Part shown: piece after piece, positions 44,516-53,977 of the stretch | Layout of the letters: each line of letters opens with the position of its first letter | Numbering within the stretch: position 1 is the stretch's first letter | Assembly (NCBI RefSeq): GCF_017873605.1 | Contig: NZ_JAGGKI010000006.1 | Location: 1-64,000, forward strand | From: Paenibacillus lactis | Lineage (GTDB): Bacteria > Bacillota > Bacilli > Paenibacillales > Paenibacillaceae | Length of the DNA: 64,000 bases | Direction of reading: 5' to 3' | Position numbers and translations under genes: made by a program | Notes under the pieces: model-generated | What the model was told of the DNA's origin: nothing | Databases searched by the model: none | Seen by the model: only the letters and a program-made list of their open reading frames with translations

Positions 44516-44845
44516 TCATTCCTCCGCTCCTTGCGACTCTTGAAGATCGAAAGCCTGGATATACTCCTGAATGATCTGATCCACCGCTTTTAATTCCCCG
44601 CTCACGACTTGACGAATCGCTTCAAAATCGGGATCGTTTACCTGCCGCTTTAGCGTGTCCCGCTTCACGTATAACTGGTCCAGAAATGCCAGCGCGCGTC
44701 CTCGACGGAAGGTCTGGGCCCTGCCGTGCTCCCTGCCCGAGTGGCTCCGGTCATCACGGTGCCGATTATGCCGTCCCCCGCGTCGTTGGTTAGCTTCGAA
44801 ATCTTCTCGATGCGGGATCTTGTCGATGGGGTCTTCGTGTCTCAT
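44516..44845 (-). CDS. Small Arg/His-rich protein of unknown function upstream of an ABC exporter
   Basis: A 109-residue protein from ATG 44845 with AGGAGGTG 7 nt upstream; a longer frame from 44974 would run through the operator region and is rejected. Residues about 12-50 are highly basic and polar (GGRHNRHRDDRSHSGREHGR) and probably disordered. Residues about 50-105 are predicted helical (LAFLDQLYVKRDTLKRQV, then EAIRQVVSGELKAVDQIIQEYIQAF), resembling a coiled-coil dimer. I do not recognise the family. It may be a regulator or accessory protein of the exporter downstream. Confidence 0.75.
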   Translation of the reverse strand: MRHEDPIDKIPHREDFEANQRRGGRHNRHRDDRSHSGREHGRAQTFRRGRALAFLDQLYVKRDTLKRQVNDPDFEAIRQVVSGELKAVDQIIQEYIQAFDLQESQGAEE

Positions 44846-44900
44846 TCCGCTCACCTCCTGAATGATCCTATCCAAATGTATTACAATCAAATCGCTGTAT

Positions 44901-44946
44901 GTATACGTTTGTATACTATTAATTTTGATTGTATACGTATGTATAC
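44901..44946. promoter_or_regulatory. Four GTATAC boxes phased at 10, 20 and 10 bp
   Basis: GTATAC occurs at 44901, 44911, 44931 and 44941. Each box is itself a palindrome, and the two pairs (GTATAC-N4-GTATAC) lie on the same helical face. The array is about 56 bp upstream of the small Arg/His-rich gene and overlaps its likely promoter region. A cooperative dimeric repressor or activator site for the exporter operon is the simplest reading. No other element is evident between 44846 and 45145. Confidence 0.6.
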
Positions 44947-45145
44947 ATATCGTCAACCGAAAAAAATTCGCCATACCCCTGACCCTAACCGCATGGATTG
45001 TCTCATGATCTGGAAATATTATGGTGATTCGAATATGATGTGATATGATATTTTGAGTGGCATATGTCCAGTGGAAAGAATGCTTGGAAAAATAAAATGG
45101 TACAGACTTGTTGAAATCATGAAGCGAGAAGGGAGCGGTTTTAAG

Positions 45146-45625
45146 ATGATGTTATACGGCCATGAGTATTGGATGAAGATGGCGATTGACGAAGCCTTTC
45201 GTAACGTGCAGCAAGCCGAAGGAGGCCCGTTCGGAGCGATTGTGGTCAAGGATGGCAAGGTGATTGGCAAAGGGCGAAATCTCGTCACAACATTAAACGA
45301 TCCGACGGCGCATGCTGAAGTTCAGGCGATTCGCGAAGCCTGTAATCATCTTCAGAGCTTCCAGCTGACCGGATGCGTGATCTACACCAGCTGCGAGCCT
45401 TGCCCGATGTGTCTTGGAGCTATTTATTGGTCCAGACCGGATGCGGTTTATTATGCAAGCACGAAGAAGGACGCTGCCAATATCGGGTTTGACGATCATT
45501 TCATCTACGAAGAAATCGAAAAGCCTATGGATCAGCGTTCCATCCCGATGAGATTGCTTCAACCGGCTGATTATTTGCTGCCTTTTCAAGCATGGTCTTC
45601 TGCAGAACGAAAAATCGAATATTAA
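45146..45625 (+). CDS. guaD: Guanine deaminase
   Basis: A 159-residue zinc enzyme converting guanine to xanthine. The start is taken as ATG 45146; the upstream frame lacks an obvious site and exceeds the family length. Cytidine-deaminase-fold motifs are H56-A-E58 (NDPTAHAEV) and C86-x2-C89 (EPCPMCLGAIYW). The C-terminal part, GFDDHFIYEEI and LPFQAWSSAERKIEY, is specific to Bacillus GuaD, whose swapped tail closes the neighbouring active site, and separates it from TadA and ComEB. Single-gene unit. Confidence 0.92.
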   Translation: MMLYGHEYWMKMAIDEAFRNVQQAEGGPFGAIVVKDGKVIGKGRNLVTTLNDPTAHAEVQAIREACNHLQSFQLTGCVIYTSCEPCPMCLGAIYWSRPDAVYYASTKKDAANIGFDDHFIYEEIEKPMDQRSIPMRLLQPADYLLPFQAWSSAERKIEY

Positions 45626-45711
45626 CGTTGCGATTGCAGCGTCTGCTCCCATGCGAGCCTATTTTTTCATCGTTTGATGTGCGATTTTAAACAGCCTTAA
45701 ATAACAATAAT

Positions 45712-45738
45712 AACCGGGCTCCCTAAGGGAACCCGGTT
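45712..45738. terminator. Bidirectional terminator between guaD and the acetyltransferase gene
   Basis: ACCGGGCTCCC / GGGAACCCGGT with one mismatch and a short loop, flanked by AT-rich sequence, between convergent genes. Confidence 0.8.
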
Positions 45739-45803
45739 TATCGTGGCTTGCCGCAGTTTATAAACTCTAAGTTTGAACCATGGAGTTTACCGCATACGCA
45801 GGC

Positions 45804-46598
45804 TTATTGCTTTAATTGCTCAGGGACCTTGATTCCAAAATAGGTATACAGCGCATCCTCAAACTCCTGTTCAGACCTCGGCTTGAAGGTGTGGACCCCG
45901 CCGCTCGTAAAAATCCGGAACTCCTCGCCTTCTACGGTGTTTCGGCCTTCTGCTGTCCGCATGGAGATTCTTGCGAATTTGTTGAACGGCGAATCGGGGG
46001 CATGCTCGCACCAATAGGATGTAGTGATGAAGTCTTGCGGCAGATTGGGTTCTTCGGTGAAGGAGAAGACGGACTCCCAGCCACCATGCTTCTGCTGCTC
46101 CAGCATCCAGCCGTAATCGGTATTTGCCCGAAGGCGATAGGTCTCGTCGCCCTGCACCTGTTCGAGACCGTCAACCAGCTCCAGCGGCTGGCGGGGACCC
46201 GCTCCACCTACGCCTACATCAGCGATAAAACGCTGCTCCCCGATGGTTACCTGCAGAACCTGATGCCGCCTTTTCGGAGGCGTATGCGATTCGCCTTGCC
46301 AAAATCGTCCGAAATAATGGGTTACTTCAAACCCAAGCTCTTGCAGCAGCCACCCGAATAGTGCGTTGAGTTCGAAGCAAAATCCTCCGCGACGCCGATT
46401 CACGATTTTATCGTAGAGCGCCGGGATCTCGAGGGAAAGCGGAATATTTGCCAGGATATCCAGGTTCTCATAGGGAACCGAATGCACATGCTGCTCCTGC
46501 AGCCTGGCTAGCATGTAGGCGCTCTCGACGATCGGACCGGAATAGCCGATTCGTTCCAAATATTTTGTAACGCTGAGGGTTTCCGTTGTTGTGTTCAA
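45804..46598 (-). CDS. Arylamine N-acetyltransferase
   Basis: A 264-residue enzyme with the NAT catalytic triad: C74 (RRGGFCFELN), H112 (KRRHQVLQV) and D127 (FIADVGVGG). The N-terminal three-helix bundle contains HVHSVPYENLDI, also conserved. It transfers acetyl from acetyl-CoA to arylamines and hydrazines. The length is slightly short of the usual 275. It is divergent from the YcdB/YcdC-like gene. Confidence 0.92.
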   Translation of the reverse strand: MNTTTETLSVTKYLERIGYSGPIVESAYMLARLQEQHVHSVPYENLDILANIPLSLEIPALYDKIVNRRRGGFCFELNALFGWLLQELGFEVTHYFGRFWQGESHTPPKRRHQVLQVTIGEQRFIADVGVGGAGPRQPLELVDGLEQVQGDETYRLRANTDYGWMLEQQKHGGWESVFSFTEEPNLPQDFITTSYWCEHAPDSPFNKFARISMRTAEGRNTVEGEEFRIFTSGGVHTFKPRSEQEFEDALYTYFGIKVPEQLKQ

Positions 46599-46721
46599 GG
46601 TATCACCGCATCTCTATTAATTTTTGAGCTTGATCGATCCAAGATATTTCTCATTATATACTATTCTTGAAGGATGGAAATGAAGACCCATGGAAAAAAG
46701 GAATCGAAGGGAGGCTTAACC

Positions 46722-48338
46722 ATGGCTCTTGACGACTCGACACTGCTGGCTTCAGCCAAGGCGGTTGTCAATATCCCCGAGCATTATCGGCTCGCCATGG
46801 CAGATAATACACCAAAGGGCGAAGCACCGAGGGAGCGTACGTACATATGGGAGGATCCGCACAGCGAAGACAATAATATCGAAGTCTCGCTATCTCTTGA
46901 AACCGGAGATTTGATGAGTCTCTATATCCGAACCGAGAAGGAGGAGGCGGATGTCAGCGAAGTCTCTACGAAGGCTGTAAGAGCTGCAGCTAATGCTTTT
47001 GTGAAGCAACATCTGCCGGGCTGTGAACAGTTCACCCGGGTCCGCATCGACGATATCCATAACGAGTACACCGTCGAATACAGAATGGAAGTGGGCGGAC
47101 TGGAATTGCCGGATACCGGATGTACGCTGCGTATAAACCGGGACTTGCGGGTGGTTCGTTACCGGAAGGAAGCGTCCTCGGCGATGAGGTTGCCGGAATG
47201 GCCTGCCGAGAGGATAAGCCCCGATACGGCAAGACGAACAATGATACAGGAGCTGTGCTTGGTTCCCGTCATTGCTGCATTGTATCCGGGCGATTATGAA
47301 ACGACAGCGGACACGATGGAGCATCGTCTCGTTTATGAGCCGGTTACGATTCATCGTAAGTATGATGCGGTGTCCGGCGAGCCTTTGCAAGATCTTCTGC
47401 ATGCTCTGTATCCGCCGACCCGCCCCATCAGCGAGTTCAACAGGAGCGGACCTAACGTTCAGGATGATGCGATGAAACCGGACAAGTCTGCGGGATATCG
47501 TGGGAATGTTTCGTTAAACAACATGGATTTCAATGATTGGAACGCATCCCTGCGTTATTGGGAGACCGTCTTGGGAATTGATTCTTCGTTATATGCTTTA
47601 GGGGAGCGCAAGGATGACGGTGAACAATTGTATCTCTTCTATACTGAGCGGGAGTCAGCGGAAGAGCGGACTAGCGGCGCCCAAGAGGATCCGCTCTCCG
47701 TGGACGGATATATGTCGAGAAGATGGGGGAAGGCCCTTAACAGGTTAAAAGCATCGCATACGCTCCAAATCGAGAAATCCACGGGCCAGCTCGTTAGTTA
47801 TTACACTAGAGTGAAACCGGATCGCATGAAGAGGAAGAAACCATCGTTTACCCGCGCGGAGTGCTGGGAGAAAGCACAGCAATTCCTTCATCAGTGCTTT
47901 CCCGAGTATATCAATTATTTGCAATTGGAGCTCGATCAGCAAGAAGAGAAGGACCCGGAACGGGAGTTTTTCCATTTGCCGTTGTTTATCGGACCCTACC
48001 GTGTGCGCCTAGAGAGCGTGACGATCAGCATATGCAGCATCACCGGTGAAGTTTTAATGTATCGCGGCGTGTCCATGGAGAAGATTCGGGAGCTTGCTCA
48101 GAACAACTTTATCGCGAAGATCAGTGAAGAAGAGGCAGCGCGGAAAGTGGAGGAGCAGCTGGAGGTGTCGATGCGTTGGTACTTAGACGGAGATGACAAT
48201 TCGGGACGCTATCGGCTGATCTATGAGCCTGCTGTGAAGCGGAGCAACTCCTTGGACGGAACAGAAAAGGCGGCCACACTGCAGTATGTCGATGCGGTAT
48301 CAGGAGAGCTGATCTGGAGGCTGGATATGAAATCTTAG
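46722..48338 (+). CDS. YcdB/YcdC repeated-domain-like protein
   Basis: About 538 residues from ATG 46722, 6 nt after AAGGGAGGC; the frame could extend to 46674 without a comparable site. There is no signal peptide or membrane segment. Two related halves each contain PepSY-like strands such as EVSLSLETGDLMSLYIRTE, HTLQIEKSTGQLVSYYTRV and LQYVDAVSGELIWRLD, resembling the duplicated domain of Bacillus YcdB and YcdC. No enzymatic motif is visible. Those homologues are uncharacterised, so function is unknown. Confidence 0.7.
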   Translation: MALDDSTLLASAKAVVNIPEHYRLAMADNTPKGEAPRERTYIWEDPHSEDNNIEVSLSLETGDLMSLYIRTEKEEADVSEVSTKAVRAAANAFVKQHLPGCEQFTRVRIDDIHNEYTVEYRMEVGGLELPDTGCTLRINRDLRVVRYRKEASSAMRLPEWPAERISPDTARRTMIQELCLVPVIAALYPGDYETTADTMEHRLVYEPVTIHRKYDAVSGEPLQDLLHALYPPTRPISEFNRSGPNVQDDAMKPDKSAGYRGNVSLNNMDFNDWNASLRYWETVLGIDSSLYALGERKDDGEQLYLFYTERESAEERTSGAQEDPLSVDGYMSRRWGKALNRLKASHTLQIEKSTGQLVSYYTRVKPDRMKRKKPSFTRAECWEKAQQFLHQCFPEYINYLQLELDQQEEKDPEREFFHLPLFIGPYRVRLESVTISICSITGEVLMYRGVSMEKIRELAQNNFIAKISEEEAARKVEEQLEVSMRWYLDGDDNSGRYRLIYEPAVKRSNSLDGTEKAATLQYVDAVSGELIWRLDMKS

Positions 48339-48414
48339 TGTCTGCACATTGAGCCGGAGCTTTGAGCCACAGAACTTCATAATATGATGGAAGAAAAAAC
48401 TAACGTTACCCAAT

Positions 48415-48456
48415 AAGGGATCCCGTGCGCCGCAATGTCGGCGTATGGGATCCCTT
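48415..48456 (+). terminator. Terminator after the YcdB/YcdC-like gene
   Basis: AAGGGATCCC / GGGATCCCTT with an inner CGCCG / CGGCG stem, followed by TTTAAT. The rest of 48457-48583 shows nothing clear. Confidence 0.8.
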
Positions 48457-48583
48457 TAATCATGCATATACAGGTTGGCTGTGAACTGCGGCTGGCCTGT
48501 CGCTACCTTCCCGCAATCAGGATGGAAGCTGCGGCGGGATGCCGAAGCGTTTCATGCTCGTTTCCTTTCTGATGCAGCCCCAA

Positions 48584-50041
48584 TTAACCGCACGTACAAT
48601 TCAGTACCGGTTTGCGTGCAGCCGTCGTTTCGTCAAGGCGCTTTACGACGGTGGTGTGCGGCGCGTTCTTAACTAGCTCCGGATCGGTCTGTGCCTCCTT
48701 GGCGATTTGGATCATCGTATCGATGAAGCCGTCAAGCGTTTCCTTGCTTTCCGTCTCCGTCGGCTCGATCATGATGCACTCCTCAACGTTCAGCGGGAAG
48801 TAGATGGTCGGCGGATGGTAGCCGAAATCCAGCAAACGCTTGGCGACGTCCAGCGTCCGAACGCCATACTCCTTTAGCTTCCTGCCGGACAGCACGAATT
48901 CATGCTTGCAGAGGCCCGGGTAAGCAACCTCGTAATGTGGCGCCAGACGATGCATCATGTAATTCGCATTGAGGACGGCCAGCTCGGATACACGCCGCAA
49001 TCCTTCCGGACCATAGGTTCGGATATACGTATAAGCGCGAACAAGTATGCCGAAGTTGCCGTAGAACGCTTTGACCCGCCCGATGGATTGCGGACGGTCG
49101 TAATCCCAATAATACGTGCCGTCATCCCGTTTGGAGACGACCGGCTTCGGCAGGAACGGAATCAGCTTGCTCTTGACGCCGACAGGACCTGCGCCGGGAC
49201 CGCCGCCGCCGTGCGGGGTGCTCATCGTTTTATGCAGATTGAGGTGAACGACGTCAAAGCCCATATCACCCGGACGCGTAATGCCCATGATCGCGTTGGA
49301 GTTGGCTCCGTCATAGTAGAGCAGGCCGCCTGCTTCGTGCACGATTTCGGCGATTTCCACGATCTGCTCCTCGAACAGGCCGAGGGTGCTTGGATTGGTC
49401 AGCATCAGCGCTGCGGTATCTTCGCCTACGACTGCGCGCAGCGCCTCAAGATCGACCATGCCGCGCTCGTTGGATTTTATCGTAATGGTCTCATAGCCGG
49501 CAACGGTAGCGCTGGCAGGATTCGTGCCGTGGGAGGAATCGGGAACGATGACTTTTGTGCGCTTCTCGCCGCGGCTCTCGTGGTATGCACGGATCAGCAT
49601 CAGACCCGTCCACTCCCCGTGGGCGCCGGCAGCGGGCTGAAGCGTAACCTGATCCATGCCGGTCAGCGCGGCCAAATCATGCTGCAGCGTATAGAGAAGC
49701 TCCAGCGCGCCTTGAATGCTTTCTTCAGGCTGATAGGGATGGATTTTGGCGAACCCGGCGAAACGGGCCACGTCCTCATTAATTTTCGGATTGTATTTCA
49801 TCGTACAAGAGCCGAGCGGATAGAAGCCGTTATCGATGCCGAAGTTTCTTCGCGACAGCTCGGTATAATGACGGATGACATCGACCTCATAGACCTCCGG
49901 CAGCTCGGCAGGCTGGCTGCGAAGCAGATGCTCCGGAATCAATGAGGCTGCATCCGTCTCCGGTACGTCGCATTCGGGGAGCGAATAGGCGACACGGCCC
50001 GGTTTGCTGAGTTCAAATATCAATGCTTTTTCCGGTTTCAT
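48584..50041 (-). CDS. gcvPB: Glycine dehydrogenase (decarboxylating) subunit 2
   Basis: A 485-residue PLP enzyme, the catalytic half of the split P-protein found in Firmicutes. The PLP lysine is K271 ([17 protein letters not shown]), with [17 protein letters not shown] and [12 protein letters not shown] also diagnostic. With subunit 1 it decarboxylates glycine and passes the aminomethyl group to lipoyl-GcvH. It overlaps gcvPA by 4 bp and is last in gcvT-gcvPA-gcvPB, under the glycine riboswitch at 52.5-52.8 kb. Confidence 0.97.
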   Translation of the reverse strand: MKPEKALIFELSKPGRVAYSLPECDVPETDAASLIPEHLLRSQPAELPEVYEVDVIRHYTELSRRNFGIDNGFYPLGSCTMKYNPKINEDVARFAGFAKIHPYQPEESIQGALELLYTLQHDLAALTGMDQVTLQPAAGAHGEWTGLMLIRAYHESRGEKRTKVIVPDSSHGTNPASATVAGYETITIKSNERGMVDLEALRAVVGEDTAALMLTNPSTLGLFEEQIVEIAEIVHEAGGLLYYDGANSNAIMGITRPGDMGFDVVHLNLHKTMSTPHGGGGPGAGPVGVKSKLIPFLPKPVVSKRDDGTYYWDYDRPQSIGRVKAFYGNFGILVRAYTYIRTYGPEGLRRVSELAVLNANYMMHRLAPHYEVAYPGLCKHEFVLSGRKLKEYGVRTLDVAKRLLDFGYHPPTIYFPLNVEECIMIEPTETESKETLDGFIDTMIQIAKEAQTDPELVKNAPHTTVVKRLDETTAARKPVLNCTCG

Positions 50042-51387
50042 ACGATCGCCTCCAATTCATCGATAAATCGGTCGATTTCTTCCTTCGTCCGCCGTTCGGT
50101 AACGGCGATCAGCATGCACCCTTGCAGCTCGGGGTAGGCGGTTCCGAGATCGTATCCGCCGATAAACCCGGCCGCAAGCAGCTTCCGGTTAACGGCGTCA
50201 ATGTTCGTACCTTCCGGCAGCTTCACCACGAATTCGTTGAAGAACGGCGCGCTGAACGGAAGGGAGAGTGAACCTTTGGCAGCACGATCCGCTGCATAGT
50301 GGGATTTGCGCACATTCAAGAGTGCGGCTTCCTGCATCCCCGCTTTCCCCATCGTGGACATGTATACCGAAGCGCAGAGAGCGAGAAGCGCCTGGTTGGA
50401 GCAAATATTGGACGTCGCTTTCTCGCGGCGGATATGCTGCTCGCGTGCTTGCAGCGTCAATACGAATCCGCGCTTGCCGTCCTTGTCGACGGTCTGGCCG
50501 ACAATCCGTCCGGGAATGCGGCGCATGAGCGGCTCGGAGACCGCGAAGAATCCGCACGTCGGCCCGCCGAGAGAGGCCGGGATGCCGAGCGGCTGGGCAT
50601 CGCCGACAACGATATCGGCCCCGATGACGCCCGGCGATTCCAGCAAGCCTAGCGAGAGCGGGTTCACGCTCATGACGAGCAGCGCTTTATGCTGGTGAAC
50701 CTTAGGCTCGATGGCCTTCACATCCTCGATGCATCCGAAGAAATTCGGCGACTGGAGGAGGACGGCGGCCGTTTCGTCCGTGATTGCGGCAGCAAGCGCC
50801 TCTTGGTCGGTCACGCCGTTCACGCACCCGATCTCGATCACTTCCAGATCCAAGCCATGGGCGGACGTGAGCAGAATCTCGCGGGCCTCCGGATGTACGG
50901 CGCGGGAAACGATGATTTTTTTTCGTTTCGTGGCGCCGCTGGCAAGAGCCGCAGCTTCGGCAAGCGCGGTGGAGCCGTCATACATGCTGGCATTCGCCAC
51001 TTTCATGCCGGTCAGCTCGCAGATATAGGATTGAAATTCGAATATGGCCTGCAGCTCGCCTTGGCTGATCTCCGGCTGATACGGCGTGTAGGCCGTATAG
51101 AATTCCGAGCGGGAAATGACGTGGTTCAGCACGACGGGAATATGGTGATCGTACAAGCCGGCGCCCAGAAAGCTGGCGTATCGGTCAAAGTCGGCATTGC
51201 GGTCCGAAAGGGCGCGCATATGCTTCAGCAGCTCAGGTTCGCTCATTCTTTCCGACATGGGCAGGACGCCGTCATAACGGATGGCCGCAGGGATGTCGGC
51301 AAACAGATCCTCGATCGACTTCGCGCCGATCACGGCAAGCATCTCGGCTTGATCCTGATCGGTCATAGGCAAATAACGATGCTTCAT
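50038..51387 (-). CDS. gcvPA: Glycine dehydrogenase (decarboxylating) subunit 1
   Basis: A 449-residue N-terminal half of the split P-protein. Landmarks are [10 protein letters not shown] near the start, [40 protein letters not shown] and [22 protein letters not shown]. It has a PLP-enzyme fold but lacks the catalytic Lys, which is in GcvPB. Both ends overlap its neighbours by ATGA, so the operon is translationally coupled. Confidence 0.97.
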   Translation of the reverse strand: MKHRYLPMTDQDQAEMLAVIGAKSIEDLFADIPAAIRYDGVLPMSERMSEPELLKHMRALSDRNADFDRYASFLGAGLYDHHIPVVLNHVISRSEFYTAYTPYQPEISQGELQAIFEFQSYICELTGMKVANASMYDGSTALAEAAALASGATKRKKIIVSRAVHPEAREILLTSAHGLDLEVIEIGCVNGVTDQEALAAAITDETAAVLLQSPNFFGCIEDVKAIEPKVHQHKALLVMSVNPLSLGLLESPGVIGADIVVGDAQPLGIPASLGGPTCGFFAVSEPLMRRIPGRIVGQTVDKDGKRGFVLTLQAREQHIRREKATSNICSNQALLALCASVYMSTMGKAGMQEAALLNVRKSHYAADRAAKGSLSLPFSAPFFNEFVVKLPEGTNIDAVNRKLLAAGFIGGYDLGTAYPELQGCMLIAVTERRTKEEIDRFIDELEAIV

Positions 51388-52502
51388 GTTAAGGCAGCTC
51401 CTCTTTTGTAGAATGGGGTTTTGACGACTTTGGCCTTTAGCTTCTTCCCGCGGATTTCAACCCACACCTCGGATTCAAGCGCTGCATGGGCGCTGTCGAT
51501 AAGCGCAAGTCCCAGGCTGCGTTTCAGCGTAGGGGATTGCGTTCCGCTGGTAACTTCACCGATCGGATCACCGTTTCCGTCATGAACGGTATAGTGAGAA
51601 CGAGGGATGCCGCGGTCGATCATTTCGATGCCGACAAGCTTGCGGGGAATACCCTCTGTTTTTTGCCGAAGCAGTGCTTCACGTCCAATAAAATCGCCTT
51701 TATCCAGCTTGACGAAAAATCCGAGGCCGGCTTCCAGCGGCGATATATCTTCCGAAAGCTCCTGCCCGTAAAGCGGCAGCTTGGCTTCGAAACGGAGCGT
51801 GTCGCGAGCGCCGAGACCTGCGGGGACTAAGCCATGCGCTTGACCTGCGTCAAGCAGTCCTCTCCAAATGGCCGGTGCTTGTTCCGCACTGCAGTATATT
51901 TCATAGCCATCCTCTCCGGTGTAACCGGTCCGGGAGACGAGGGCCTTGGAACCAAATACGTTAACATGCTGAATGAAGTGAAAGGAAGGAAGGGATTGGA
52001 GTGTTTCGGCTTCCGGTACGGCTGCCGATATGATCGCTTCGGCTGCAGGACCCTGCAGCGCGATCAGTGCCGTCTCCGCGGATGCGTTACGGAGCTCGAT
52101 GTCACCGAAACGTTGATCATGAAGCCAAGCAAAATCTTTGTCGATATTCGATGCATTGACAACGAGCATGTAGCGCGCGTCAGCCAGCTTATAGACGAGA
52201 AGATCATCCACAACCCCGCCGTTGTCGTTGCACAGCAAAGTATATTGGGCCTGGCCGACCGATAGCCGGGTTACGTCGTTTGTCGTCAGCGTCTGGAGAA
52301 AAGCCTCGGCATCCGGACCGGCAACGAAAAATTCGCCCATATGTGACACATCGAACAGTCCGGCATGCTTGCGAACGGCTTCATGCTCTTGAACGATGCC
52401 GGTAAATTGCACGGGCAGCTCCCAGCCGCCGAAATCGATGCAGCGGACAGAAGGGAAATCGGAGTAAAGCGGGTAAAGCGGTGTGCGCAGTAATGAACTC
52501 AT
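51384..52502 (-). CDS. gcvT: Aminomethyltransferase (glycine cleavage T-protein)
   Basis: A 372-residue enzyme releasing ammonia from the aminomethyl-lipoyl group and forming 5,10-methylene-THF. N-terminal [21 protein letters not shown] and [11 protein letters not shown] with the conserved Asp-Val-Ser-His, then [13 protein letters not shown] and [21 protein letters not shown], are typical. GAGGTGAAGAG precedes the ATG. It is the first gene after the glycine riboswitch and terminator. Confidence 0.97.
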   Translation of the reverse strand: MSSLLRTPLYPLYSDFPSVRCIDFGGWELPVQFTGIVQEHEAVRKHAGLFDVSHMGEFFVAGPDAEAFLQTLTTNDVTRLSVGQAQYTLLCNDNGGVVDDLLVYKLADARYMLVVNASNIDKDFAWLHDQRFGDIELRNASAETALIALQGPAAEAIISAAVPEAETLQSLPSFHFIQHVNVFGSKALVSRTGYTGEDGYEIYCSAEQAPAIWRGLLDAGQAHGLVPAGLGARDTLRFEAKLPLYGQELSEDISPLEAGLGFFVKLDKGDFIGREALLRQKTEGIPRKLVGIEMIDRGIPRSHYTVHDGNGDPIGEVTSGTQSPTLKRSLGLALIDSAHAALESEVWVEIRGKKLKAKVVKTPFYKRGAALT

Positions 52503-52542
52503 CTCTTCACCTCTTCAGATTGGTAGAAACGCTTGGAACATC

Positions 52543-52621
52543 AAAAAAGGACAGGCAGAAGGGAAGCTAACAAAACGCGCTAAAACCAGCACGTTCGTTT
52601 CTTCGATCTTCTGCTCTGTCC
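52543..52621 (-). terminator. Riboswitch-controlled terminator before gcvT
   Basis: On the minus strand GGACAGAGCAGAAG (52621-52608) pairs with CTTCTGCCTGTCC (about 52561-52549), followed by TTTTTT (52548-52543). The 5' arm begins in the closing sequence of the second glycine aptamer, so glycine binding should prevent termination. Confidence 0.85.
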
Positions 52622-52826
52622 TTTGTACCTGAGAGTTACCCCACATCTCATGTTCGTCATTATGTAGAGCTCGTGTGAGTTTCCCCGTGGGTGATTCTAC
52701 ATTGTAGAATGCTCTCCAGAGGTGCGTCCGGTAAAGGTCCTTTTGCCTGAGAGATTCACCGCAAGCAAGCGGCTTACTCCTTCGGCGTTACCAGTCAAGC
52801 GGGTCTGACCGGTAATCTCTCCCGCT
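52608..52826 (-). ncRNA. Tandem glycine riboswitch for gcvT-gcvPA-gcvPB
   Basis: Two gcvT-type aptamers lie head to tail on the minus strand. The first (about 52826-52738) begins GCGGGAGAGATT and ends ATCTCTCAGGCAAAAGGACC. The second (about 52731-52608) begins ACCTCTGGAGAGC and ends ACTCTCAGGTACAAAGGACAGAG. These GGAGAG and CTCTCAGG blocks, GCCGAAGGAG in the first and CACGGGGAAACTC in the second, are the class signature. A terminator follows directly, so the element should turn the operon on when glycine is plentiful. Confidence 0.96.
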
Positions 52827-53154
52827 ACCATCATTCGCCGTATCTTGTTATGAAGTTGTTATCTAACCTGTGTCGTTCTTCTGATTATTATAAACGGCAT
52901 TCTCCATAATGTGTCAACCATTAAATTAAGTTTTGAATGCGAAATTTGGAGGATTTTGCAATAATCCCAAGGGAAACTCTAAATTTGCAACATATAGAGG
53001 GAACAAGTTAGTTCGTCTATATGGTTCCGGTGGCAGCTGAATTCAATTTTGCATCATCGTGAGTATAATAAAATTCTGTCAGATATCTTGACACAACGAT
53101 AAGCCCTGATTTATTCTGTGGGAGAATCATCCAACTGAATAAGCGGATGACGAT

Positions 53155-53366
53155 GGATGGGAGAGACCGCAAGATCAGGCGTAAGCAGCCTTAAGCGGCA
53201 CCGAAGGAGCAACCCGTTAACCCCGCCGGGCTAACGAATAATCTCTCAGGTAAAAGTACCGCCATCTGACGCAGCTCTGGAGAGTGCGCAAGCCACCCAA
53301 GGGGAAAGACGGGACAATCAATCTGACAGTCCGTCATAAACTCTCAGGTACCGAGGACAGAGAGAA
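53155..53366 (+). ncRNA. Tandem glycine riboswitch for gcvH
   Basis: A second, separate two-aptamer glycine riboswitch on the plus strand. Aptamer 1 (about 53155-53258) runs from GGATGGGAGAGACC through CACCGAAGGAGCAA to AATCTCTCAGGTAAAAGTACC. Aptamer 2 (about 53269-53366) runs from CGCAGCTCTGGAGAGTG through CACCCAAGGGGAAA to AACTCTCAGGTACCGAGGACAG. It controls gcvH and is divergent from the first riboswitch, about 330 bp away. Confidence 0.96.
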
Positions 53367-53398
53367 GGCGAAGGCCTTTTTTTTCGTCCCTTTTTTTT
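53366..53398 (+). terminator. Expression-platform terminator before gcvH
   Basis: AAGGC-GAAG-GCCTT, extendable by G-U and A-U pairs, is followed by a run of T. It directly follows aptamer 2. Confidence 0.75.
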
Positions 53399-53444
53399 AT
53401 ATATTCACTTCATTATGAATCCAAAAGTAAAGGGTGTATCCGTA

Positions 53445-53834
53445 ATGAGCGAAATCAGAGAGAACTTGGTGTACAGCGACGATCATGAATGGGCTTTGAA
53501 GGTAGACGGCAATGTAGTGCGCGTCGGCATTTCCGATCATGCGCAGTGCCAGCTTGGCGATATCGTATTCGTAGAACTGCCTGAGCCGGGTACGATCGTG
53601 AGCGCAGGGGGCAGCATCGGCACAATTGAGTCGGTTAAAACTGTATCGGAGCTGTATTGTCCGGTTTCCGGCAAAATTACGAAGATCAACGAAACGCTTG
53701 AGGATCAGCCGGAGCTGGTGAACGGCGAACCATATGAAGGCGGTTGGCTCGTCGAGGTTGAGGTGGACGGCGATGTGGAGGAAGCGCTTGGGAAGCTGCT
53801 GAGCGCTGATGCGTATCGTGCGAAGGTCGATTAA
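53445..53834 (+). CDS. gcvH: Glycine cleavage system H protein
   Basis: A 129-residue lipoyl carrier from ATG 53445, 8 nt after AGGGTG; the upstream ATG 53415 would add ten residues without a site. The lipoylated lysine is K65 in ESVKTVSEL, flanked by HEWALKVDGNVVRVGI and GEPYEGGWLVEVEV. It shuttles the aminomethyl group between P- and T-proteins. It is transcribed away from gcvT-gcvPA-gcvPB with its own glycine riboswitch, an unusual split of the pathway into two switches at one locus. Confidence 0.97.
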   Translation: MSEIRENLVYSDDHEWALKVDGNVVRVGISDHAQCQLGDIVFVELPEPGTIVSAGGSIGTIESVKTVSELYCPVSGKITKINETLEDQPELVNGEPYEGGWLVEVEVDGDVEEALGKLLSADAYRAKVD

Positions 53835-53883
53835 ATGAAGTGATGCAAGCTAAGGGTCCATATAGATGGTGGACAGGACATTC

Positions 53884-53941
53884 AAAAAAACAGCTGCGCG
53901 TTCGTAACAAGACTTACGAGCGACGCAGCTGTTTTTTTTTC
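53884..53941. terminator. Strong bidirectional terminator between gcvH and the EamA gene
   Basis: A stem of about 18 bp (ACAGCTGCG...GTTCGTAA / TTACGAGC...CGCAGCTGT) with T runs on the plus strand and A runs on the other side, between convergent genes. Confidence 0.92.
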
Positions 53942-53977
53942 ACGCAAATGTGGAGTTGCCGCCTTCACACCCTCATC

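Noticed and set aside
44846..44974. Longer start for the Arg/His-rich protein
   Set aside because: It would translate the GTATAC operator region, whereas ATG 44845 has AGGAGGTG at the right distance.
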